17,314 bases of DNA from positions 1 through 17,314 of the forward strand of contig JAJOHG010000483.1 in NCBI GenBank assembly GCA_021029095.1. Direction: 5' to 3'. Each line of letters opens with the position of its first letter. The stretch's first letter is position 1. Both the position numbers and the translations under genes were made by a program. Source of the stretch: Phellopilus nigrolimitatus (lineage: Eukaryota > Basidiomycota > Agaricomycetes > Hymenochaetales > Hymenochaetaceae). The notes below the pieces were generated by a model. The model was not told the origin of the DNA and did no database searches. It saw only the letters and a program-made list of their open reading frames with translations. Positions 1-7,516 of this stretch are shown piece by piece.

Positions 1-816
1 TACTTAGATGCTGATTACTGAGCGCGTCTGACAAAACCTCCACTCACTGTTCTCGACGCGGTTAAATTTTTTTTGATGAAACATGAGCTTATGCGGTGAT
101 GCGATGCGTTGACTCGGGTTCAAAAGTCTGACTTTGACTCGCGGACGATAGCGGACCATGGACCCACAACGTGAGCCAGGGCAAGTGCCTTTCCCTGTAT
201 CGTCCGTAAGATCTGCCATAACCGATCCGGATGCGATCCTTGAGGCTCAAACTTATGGGACAAATAACCATGCTCTCTTCCTCTCTTCCATTCCGTTCCA
301 GGGAGTCGGTGGCCATTATGATTGCGGACACACTTGAACTTTGTATTCTGAAGTGTGCTCTCTTCATTCATCCTCTGTATGGTTCTAAGATCTCTCACTT
401 TCGGACGAGACATGCAGCGGGGCACGGGTATAAGATTACAAGATTTTGCCATGGAACTCGCTTCGCTAGAGTCAAGCCCGAAAAATGACCCATGCGCCCC
501 GTTTCAGCTCATTGCGACCCAAGATCCATTTCGACGGTCGCCGTCGCTCCAAGATCGCCGATCCTATAAACTACAGATGCAGAATACCGCGTTCCACACG
601 CCTAATATCAGTCGCCCAGGCGGGCGCGTTCGCACTGCGGACGCGGCGGTTGAAATTTTATGTGCGTCACTTGTTTCATTGTTTCACTTGCACGTTTTTT
701 TTCACCGCTAGCGATCCACACTGATTTATTTAAACCTTTGGACAGGGCCTCTGCAATTCCAAAGCCTTTCACCTGCCCACTCCCTCCCAAGACGCGCCCG
801 AGCGACGCAGCATCGG
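1..816. other. Left flank and upstream region of the velvet gene; no gene recognised
   Basis: Short open frames occur on both strands, but none shows a recognisable motif, a convincing splice pattern or a family signature. The last 100 bases look like a fungal core promoter for the velvet gene: a TATA-like TTTATTTAAA at 725-734, followed by a pyrimidine-rich stretch around 760-790. The first 500 bases could hold part of a gene beyond the window edge, but nothing supports one. Confidence 0.4.
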
Positions 817-1984
817 ATGAGTGGTTCGAACCGCTATCCTTTTGGCTCGCAGTCTCCTCGTCGCCAGTCAACCTCATCTAGCGATCACGCCGAGACTTGA
901 TGACGCCCCGTCGGGGCGTGAGGCGCCTTGCGATTCGCTTCCTAGCGGGCCAGGCGCGCCCACGTACGTCCTCGATCGGTCCAGGGAGTGCAAGCGGGTC
1001 GTCGCCGGAGCATGTACGCCAGCGTGTGGCCTCAGCGCATATACCTGGCGCGTCGTCACATCGTGCGTCTGCAGCTGCCCCCTCGGGTCTCGGTCCAGGG
1101 GGTGGCGCGTCTCCAATTTATGCTATGCACGGCAGCCCGCCCGACACCAGGGGAAGGTATGAAACGCTTCTTTGAGTTTTTTGTAGCCTGCTGGAAGCTT
1201 AATTCTAGAGCTTAATCTCTTTTTTAGAACCTACCAGCTCGAAGTTGAGCAACATCCTGAGCGGACTGCCGAGTTTGGCCCAGCGATGCTCTCGCGCTTG
1301 CCTCTGGCGCCTGCGCCAATCGTGAAATTGACTATTCGCGATCATACCGGATCGCCTATCGACCCGTTAGCCGTTTTGAAAACTTGTCAACCATATGGAC
1401 TGATTAGGCTGAAACATTCTCAAGGAATACTGAGTTGCCGTACCTAATTGCACACCTGTCTCTCTGCAACTGAAGCCGGCCATCCGCTCGATGGGGTGCC
1501 TGGTGCACCATCGCAAACATCTTCTGTACGGCACGCTTGTATCGTCTGCGCAAGTCCTGCGAAACCTTCGTGGCCGCGTGGCTCCATACTTTATATTCCC
1601 GGATGTCAGCGTTCGTCAGCGCGGCCGGTATTCACTTAATATTACCTTAGTGCGCCTCCCAGGGTAAGCTTGATGTAGACTAATTATGGTTCTGACTGGA
1701 CTGATAGGTTGCTTCTTAGGATTGGAGGACTAAGTACTACGAGTGCTGGTAACCGAGGGAACGCGCTCACGTCTGTCTACACACAAGTATTTGAGGTTGT
1801 TTCACAAACTAACTATGGCGCCCCTGGTGAGTTGCATTTAGCATGTCTTCTCAGCGCCTTTCCGCTGATCTCTTCGGCCAATTTGGAAAAAGCCCCAACT
1901 CAGCTTACGCAGCTTTTCATCCGCCAAGGCGCCCGCATGTACGCTTTCGAATCTTCTCTTCAACATCCTCCTACTCTCGACTGA
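817..1984 (+). pseudogene. Velvet-domain developmental regulator, frame-broken
   Basis: Velvet proteins are fungal DNA-binding regulators with an NF-kB-like fold that couple development to secondary metabolism. Hand splicing gives exons near 817-1156, 1228-1365, 1425-1663, 1708-1826 and 1893-1984, with introns of 44-71 nt. Family marks appear in order: YQLEVEQHPERTAEFG and LSRLPLAPAPIVKL in exon 2, ELPYLIAHLSL then LLYGTLVSSAQVLRNLRGR and FPDVSVRQRGRYSL in exon 3, and PTQLTQLFIRQGARM in exon 5, just before the stop. Two frame breaks lie in exon 3: a stop follows LSLCN at about 1467 while EAGHPLDGVPGAPSQ continues one frame over, and the LLYG block from 1521 is in yet another frame. The ATG at 817 opens MSGSNRYPFGSQSPRRQSTS and meets a stop at 898, so a further shift is needed to reach the exon-1 frame. 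Alternatively translation starts at the ATG at 900, which is already in that frame. The subtype (VosA, VelB or VelC-like) cannot be decided. Family identity is firm. Decay versus sequence error is open. Confidence 0.82.
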
Positions 1985-2480
1985 GTTGACTTTACACACT
2001 AAGGACCTATGGAACATGACCCCGTATGTGGTGATGCCTAAGGACTAATCATACTAATGTCCTCGAACTTATCCAAACTACCACTCCTTTTATTCGTTCA
2101 AAAGCTTGCAATTATCAAAAGGACACTCCGTTAATATCTGTTTGTAGCTCTACGCCCCCTGTTTTGTCGCCCGTTTTGCTTTTTTTTTTCGCCGTCTGTA
2201 GACGTGCTCCCTTCCTGCAGCCCTTCGCTTTCAGACCTGTTTTTTTTTTTTGCCCTAGATGTTAATCTATGCATAAGTCCTGTTTAATTTCCGCATAATC
2301 TCCTGTGTCCATAGTGGCCTGTGAATCAGAAACTCACCGCATCTTGTCGCTTTTTTGCTCCGCTACATGTGCATAAACTTAGGGGATCCAGGTGACAGGT
2401 ATCGTTTCGGTATAAATTGTGAGCCGTCGGAATGTTTGAGACCAAATAACTGATGTTTATAAAAGTTCCGTCGGGCACAG
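1985..2480. other. Intergenic region with poly-T tracts
   Basis: Downstream of the velvet stop there are no supported exons. The region holds two T runs, 10 T at 2180-2189 and 12 T at 2240-2251, and a TATAAAA at 2458-2464. The latter lies only 17 bases before the ATG of the doubtful gene at 2481, so its role as a promoter element is uncertain. Confidence 0.4.
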
Positions 2481-2886
2481 ATGCTCAGAACTTGGATCAG
2501 TACGTACAACAGGTACGTACGCGCGGGAGAAACATCCATGCTGAGAAGCGCTATCGCGGCTTTTGCCCGCAATCATATGCCGCAGCTGTACCGCGGCGGT
2601 GTACACAAGACTTTCACTAGTAGTCACCCGAGGCCACGTCATGGACGATCAGACTCGCGAGCAAGTTCGATTCCATTCTAACCTTGTATTTGAACTATCT
2701 GCCTTGGCGTCACAGATTCAGTGGCTCGTCGATGCTAGTGCTTTGTTGTAGACCATGAATCGGCAATAAAAAGAGCTCATTGTTCCGCATCTTCGGCGTT
2801 CCGACTGCCCGCTAAACTTTAACGAAGCAGGTTGGCTTCGAAGAGAATATGTCTTGAAACTTGAGCAGGCTCAGGGAAGCAGCTAA
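2481..2886 (+). CDS. Possible small three-exon gene, unrecognised
   Basis: I do not recognise this gene. A self-consistent model joins exons 2481-2600, 2653-2737 and 2831-2886, using donors GTACAC and GTGCTT and acceptors GATCAG and AAGCAG, with a CTAAAC branch-like site before the last. It gives an 86-residue, mostly helical peptide containing HSNLVFELSALASQIQWLVD and ending in WLRREYVLKLEQAQGSS. The exon junctions keep phase, which is the main support. Against it, a second frame through 2480-2560 also looks protein-like, and the middle block also reads upstream without the first intron (VYTRLSLVVTRGHVMDDQTR). This may therefore be the damaged 3' end of a longer gene rather than a complete one. 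Confidence 0.25.
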
Positions 2887-3428
2887 GAAAAGAAAAGAAA
2901 ATCGCATCTTTAAACTTTTAGAGGGGAGTTTGTCATGATAGATTTCGCGTTGGAAATTGTGCTCCGGAGGCATCGCAACTTTCCGACTGCTGGTGGTAAT
3001 CCGGAGAACAGAGTAACCGAGGAACTTGACCGTTAAAGAGGACTCGTAATAATCGTCGCAGGGCTCCGGAGTCCGAGGTACCGTGCGGAGGCGGAAAATG
3101 CAACTCGCACACCGAATACAAGTTTATGAGACCGAGAGCGAAGCTCAAAGTTTATTACCTCCAGAGAACAAAAAACAAACAATGCAGGTGAGTATGAACC
3201 AAAACCGTGTTTTACGTTAAATAAAAAGGCGTGAGAAAAAAGGAAAGTGTAATGCTACAACGGTATTATAGTGCCCGGATGAGTGTAATTAAGTGACGTG
3301 CAAAAGATGCGGGAAGATTGAAAAAGTGGAGGTGGAGCACAGGAATTCGGCGAGATCCCCGAGGGTGGTAGTGTCGGATGAACCAGGACAAAAACGTAGC
3401 CGGAAGACGAACCAAGTTACCAGTAGCT
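2887..3428. other. Intergenic, 3' flank of the sorting nexin gene
   Basis: No supported gene. Open frames on both strands (for example minus strand 2933-3148) have no recognisable motif. A short AAAAG-type purine repeat sits at about 2886-2900. The stretch next to 3429 is expected to contain the 3' UTR of the minus-strand sorting nexin. Confidence 0.4.
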
Positions 3429-5796
3429 TCAAAGCCCACGAGCTGATGAAAGTCTCCGTCCCGACGGACCTGCTCTATCTACCACAGGGTCACTTTCTGG
3501 TATTCCCTCGGGCAGATGATTTGGATGGTCAGGTATTTGCGCGATATCCTTCTTCGCCTCCTCCCAAGCCTCCATGTTCTAGTAAGAGTGACACAAATTA
3601 GCTTGAATGAAAAAAAAGGAGGGAAGGAGAAAAAAGAAACAGGGCGGCTTACCTTTTTGCACCAATCTCGGTGGCTTCTCGCCATGGCCAGGCACATTTC
3701 ACGGATGTCAGCAACCTTCTGACGTTGAAAGCGGTCTAGGTCGGCTTGGATAGTGGAACCTGAATATTTTAGGTCCTGCGCAGCTAGGTGGAGAGCATCT
3801 TCCAACTGCAAAAAAGAGCCATGGAAGTCAGACGTGTCAGTTTTAAATATATATTTCCAATTATATCACGAAAAGAAATTTATCGACGGACAGCATAATT
3901 TGGTAACTACGTACCTGTGAAATTGATTCCCTCGTTTTGCTGATCCCGTTTCTTCGCGCCGTTTCCGGGTCGACGTCCATCATTCCGTGAATTGTATAAC
4001 TCAGTGCATTTAACAACCCCATCCCGGTCCCGGTCCGTCGTGGTGGAGGACCGGTTACAGGGTGCGGTGGAGTGTACACTGCGTCAGATGCTGCGTACTC
4101 GCCGGGGTTCTCCGGAGTATGCGGAACACCATCCTGCTCGTCCTCGCCTTCCGTCGAAGTGCCGACTTCACTTGCGGACAGGCTTGGCGCATTGAGGCCT
4201 CCCAGTGACGCAGGCCGTGCACCATTCACACTCACGCTCCGACTGAGCGGGCCCGGCGCACGCCCACGCCCAAGGGCTTCCTCTAGCCGACTTGCTTCGC
4301 GCTCGTTGCGTTCTAGATCCTCGAGGCCCGCACGCTTGTGCTCAAGCGCATCCTGGGTAAGTTCGAGCTGCGCATGTTTCTGGTGCCGAAACACAAGCAA
4401 TTTCTTGATGATCGATGCAAACTGGGCGTACTCATGCAACGGCTCGGCCCAATTTTGTTCGAGATCCTGGAGCTGTTGGTCGTTGTGCGGCGTTATCGCG
4501 GGACTGAACTGTAGCACAGAGTGCGACTTACAAGCTGAGTCGTTGAGATGTATGTCGCATCAATTGCTTGCCCAGTCTTCTCAATAGCTGCAGCAAGTTG
4601 TTCCTCCTCATTTAAACTGAAGCCATTGAGCACAGCACCCAAATCCGAATGATCGTGCGCATATTCTAACCAGGGGTGTTCATTAAGTATTTTGATGTTA
4701 GCAGAGCTCACTCACCAGACCACCGCTTCATTGTCCGCCGCGTAACCTTTTCCATTGGGCCACTCACATGACTCGAGAACTTGTTCGTGAATGCCTCAGA
4801 GTCGAGGAAGCGTTGATCTGGTCTTCTCAACGTATGCGCGACAGACGGACTCGGAAGTGCCATATAAGCAGGAGATGCACTTGGATCTGTTGGGCTGTGA
4901 GCTGGTGCTTTAAGTATGTTCTTCGGGATGAGTGAGATAGGTGGGGAGTTGAGAATCTCCATCTGCAGTATGGGTGGCTCAGATTAACGAATGTAAAAGA
5001 TATATATATATAAATCGGGACATACCCAAGACACCTCCCCTTCTAAGAATCGATGATATACGTGCTCGTTGGACAGAATCGGATGCCGAGCGACGCGATT
5101 GAGGAATGTCTGCAACATACGCTTCCGTCGAGCGATCATTGCAATGTCCTCCTTTGCTTTGCCCTGCTTTACCGCGTAATCGCCAATAGTCTGCTTGGAT
5201 GGTATAGGAGGGATTATTAAGGTTGGATACAGCTTCGTCAGACTATTCCTGAAAGACTCGAATTCAGAGTAGCGGTGGTATGCCGTAGCATTCTGTTAGT
5301 AGAGCATACATTATTCGACGTAATCTTAGATATGGACGGAAGGCGTACGCCAGACTTTATGACATATGCGATATACGGTGAAGACGCATGCTCGGATGTC
5401 TTCTGCGCATCGACGACCTAGTCTCATACAGCAATCAGTACCACCACGCAATTAATTCACGCAGTTAAGCACCTGAATTTCTACGTCCTCGCCCGAATGT
5501 AACCACCTGTCCCGCACACAGCAGAAATCACTCTTGAAGGCAGGCTGTGGCGCCTTGTACACTGCCTGCTTCGACGTAGGAGACTGACCAGATGCGAAGC
5601 CACGATTTATTCCGGGAGACGACGGCGGAGACGCGAGAATGCGCGTAGGGTGCGCGGGCGGGGTCGCTGGCTCAGAGCTGAGGTCGACGTTGCTGTTGCT
5701 ATTACTGTTGGCGGGCGAGTCGGGGTCGGAGTGCGCGTCATCGGCATCGGTCTGAAACGGGGTCTGGAATGGGTTGTGTTCATCGAGGTCGGACAT
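3429..5796 (-). CDS. SNX41: PX-BAR sorting nexin, SNX41/ATG20 family
   Basis: This family binds PI3P on endosomes and works in cargo retrieval from endosomes and in selective autophagy as a Snx4 partner. Eight exons on the minus strand join in phase: 5796-5473, 5417-5349, 5292-5026, 4962-4716, 4665-4532, 4472-3915, 3805-3653 and 3578-3429, giving 633 aa. Introns are 50-109 nt with GT..AG ends. The acidic N-terminus carries an NPF tripeptide (residues 8-10). The PX domain covers about residues 97-217 and shows RYSEFESFR (Arg about 138), PPIPSK (to about 164) and a basic ARRKRM stretch before LQTFLNRVARHPIL and HRFLEGE. A long helical BAR region follows (about 250-620), interrupted by an acidic, Pro-rich insert within exon 6. 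I chose the ATG at 5796 because it starts the acidic NPF segment typical of the family; an in-frame ATG at 5868 would add 24 residues. No frame break. SNX41 and ATG20 cannot be told apart here. Confidence 0.9.
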
Positions 5797-5885
5797 CGCG
5801 GCAGAGCGCTGGCGGTGTGCAGATGGTGGGCACTGTCCGTGTCCACTGCGGAGCTCAGGCATCGGCATACGCCATCGAGCTTCGT

Positions 5886-5914
5886 GTCACGTGTGACAGG
5901 TAATGTGACATTAC
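5886..5914. promoter_or_regulatory. CACGTG box and a 15-nt palindrome in the SNX41 promoter
   Basis: GTCACGTG lies at 5886-5893, matching the Cbf1/USF-type bHLH consensus. It is followed at 5900-5914 by GTAATGT-G-ACATTAC, two perfect 7-nt inverted arms around one base. They lie about 90-120 bp upstream of the SNX41 start codon. The sequence is seen directly; binding by a bHLH or another dimeric factor is inferred. Confidence 0.35.
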
Positions 5915-5942
5915 AGTGGCAACGTAACGACCTGCCTGGAGG

Positions 5943-5987
5943 GGACGAGTCAGCTAACCGCCGAAAAGTTAGCTAGCTAACTCGTCC
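5943..5987. repeat. Imperfect inverted repeat, hairpin-capable
   Basis: GGACGAGT at 5943-5950 pairs with ACTCGTCC at 5980-5987. Inside it AGCTAAC pairs with GTTAGCT, leaving a small loop and an asymmetric bulge. The right arm contains the palindrome TTAGCTAGCTAA. It sits about 150-190 bp upstream of the SNX41 start codon. It could be a regulatory palindrome or the remnant of a small mobile element; neither can be shown here. Confidence 0.4.
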
Positions 5988-6400
5988 AGCCGAGCGGGCC
6001 TAAGCAAAATAAACTGGTAACGGACTTGAGTTCCAACAATCAGAGCTGCACTTTGGGAGTACCCGACCCTAGTAGGCATCTCCAGTTATGTACTCTATGT
6101 TCAGAATAGGTGCAAATACAATAACGGACCTGCAAAGACCGCTGGTTGTAAATACTGTGTTCAGAAGACTATTATGATATATAATTTGTTATTGGAACAT
6201 CGTGCATTCCATTTGGCAAGGGCGATTCGGAATGGTCATAAGCATCCATGTTTCCATGTTAAACGATACAAGAGAATGAAAGACAATTATCGGAGCTTGT
6301 AGGGCCATATCCATTCGACCTTTCGCGCGCCGTGTGCCGCCCCTCTCTGCCTACTCAGAAATAACTTTAAACTGCGTCTCGCGCAGAAAGAGGGTGGTGA

Positions 6401-6891
6401 TCAGCACAAGCACTCGCACAAGTCTAGGTTGCCAGGTTGCACGATGCGTGAGTATTGCCACCTTTCATCAAACCTACTTGCAAACGCACCTTCAAGTGCA
6501 CAGCACAAGCACATACCTGCCAAGCAGGCCATACATCCTCCACCACCTCCCGAGCTTTGCTGGGGAGGTGGTTGTTGTCTGAACGAAGGACGAAGTGGGT
6601 CAGACGTGTTTCGTGCGCTCGCGACAAGTCAGGCGTACACATAGACCGGCTGTCCCTGTCCATACTGCGGCTGATTGTTATATCTTGGGTCTCCGTACGC
6701 CTGCGGGGGCTGCTGCGGATAGTAACCCTGTCAAAAGAAGGTGAGACGAAAATCGCAGCTGACAGAAATCAGTAGACGAACGCCTAAGAGCGCGTATTAG
6801 CAACGGAAAACAGCACTCAAATCAAAAATAACTTTGAAGTACCTTGGCCTTGCTGAGGAGGATAATTGTTGTAGTAGTTGCCCGCGCTCAT
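6401..6891 (-). CDS. CYSTM-domain small membrane-associated peptide
   Basis: CYSTM peptides are short, with a Gln/Tyr/Pro/Gly-rich N-terminus and a Cys-rich C-terminal segment thought to sit in the membrane; several are linked to stress tolerance. Exons on the minus strand are 6891-6843, a putative 2-nt microexon 6783-6782, 6727-6639, 6578-6490 and 6423-6401, giving 83 aa. The N-terminal half reads MSAGNYYNNYPPQQGQ, then YYPQQPPQAYG and QPVYV. The C-terminal half reads SSGGGGG, then CMACLAGMCLCCALEDLCEC, with Leu-Cys after it and the stop. That tail is the CYSTM signature, and the length is normal for the family. Without the 2-nt exon, the 115-nt gap between 6843 and 6727 puts the two halves in different frames. 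With it, introns of 59 and 54 nt result and the junction becomes a Gly codon. A one-base sequence error is the alternative. Family identity is strong and the microexon is an inference. Confidence 0.85.
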
Positions 6892-7516
6892 GATGGTATA
6901 GGTAGGAGGAAGAGAGGAGAATGCGAGCGCAGTCAGAGCCGACGACTGGAAGTGCGCCGTATAGCCTTCTGCACGTGCACTACACAGGATTACACGTGTT
7001 CTCGGAAATTAGCTAATCCTGTCAGGATCGACCTTCCGATCACAGTTTTCGTCTGAGGATGTTTGCTTGACATCCCTTCTCGCCTTTCGGCATTTTCGAT
7101 CTATTTGGTGCCTTCATGTTGCCTTCGCTGTGATATGCTCGTGTTCGATTCATGTTCTCAGTCAAAACAGTGGGAAAGGATATAAGTATCATTTATTTTA
7201 AATTTTGCTACATACGATTATTGGCTGCGTGTAAATCATCACCCAGAGACAACAAAAAATCTCATGAAAGAACAAGATATGAGGACAGTCAGAGTCAGGG
7301 CTACATACATAGATTATACTCGACCATCCTGTGACGGGAGTCTTTCAAAATGAAAAAAGGATGTGAAAATGATAGCGTGCATAAAGCGAAACATGAAAGG
7401 AGTAATTCTGATGATGCAGTCGGTACAGCAATGGCAAAGACATAAACATGATCTACAGGAGGCCCCGCAAGGCCAAAACTCAAATGAAATGGCTGTTCGT
7501 TGTCAATTGGTGAAAA
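6892..7516. other. Upstream region of the CYSTM gene and 3' flank of the IFH1-like gene
   Basis: No gene is supported in these 625 bases. The part next to 6891 is the CYSTM promoter with paired CACGTG boxes. The A/T-richer part from about 7150 to 7516 is the presumed 3' region of the IFH1-like gene. Open frames on the plus strand here have no recognisable motif. Confidence 0.45.
6971..7020. promoter_or_regulatory. Two CACGTG boxes and inverted AGGATTA/TAATCCT in the CYSTM promoter
   Basis: CACGTG occurs at 6972-6977 (inside the palindrome GCACGTGC) and again at 6993-6998, spaced 21 bp apart, about two helical turns. AGGATTA at 6986-6992 is inverted as TAATCCT at 7014-7020, and ATTAGCTAAT at 7008-7017 is itself a perfect palindrome. 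All lie 80-130 bp upstream of the CYSTM start codon. Function as bHLH or homeodomain sites is inferred only. Confidence 0.35.

Larger units (their letters stand above)
5797..6400. other. Intergenic region upstream of SNX41 and downstream of the CYSTM gene
   Basis: No gene is supported. The right part is the presumed 3' flank of the CYSTM gene and the left part is the SNX41 promoter, which carries the palindromic elements listed separately. The short open frames here have no family signature. Confidence 0.45.

Noticed and set aside
821..834. GGTTCGAACC, resembling a tRNA T-loop
   Set aside because: The flanking bases do not form a T stem, acceptor stem or anticodon arm, and the segment lies in the likely N-terminal coding part of the velvet gene.
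2660..2680. GTTCGATTCC, another tRNA T-loop-like string
   Set aside because: The five bases on either side are not complementary and no cloverleaf can be built upstream.
3293..3601. 102-codon plus-strand open frame starting with CKRCGKIEKVEVEH
   Set aside because: The first part has no convincing fold or partner motif, and the second half is antisense to the last SNX41 exon and intron.
4072..4587. 171-codon plus-strand open frame inside SNX41
   Set aside because: It is Ser/Arg-rich low complexity, antisense to the BAR-coding exon 6.
5000..5012. TA dinucleotide run in the SNX41 gene as a regulatory repeat
   Set aside because: It lies within intron 3 and is a short simple repeat with no sign of function.
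6728..6842. A 20-nt middle exon in the CYSTM gene (using GTCAGC as donor)
   Set aside because: It would also restore frame, but leaves a 36-nt intron, shorter than any other here, and inserts hydrophobic residues into a Gln/Tyr/Pro-rich stretch. The 2-nt exon fits better.
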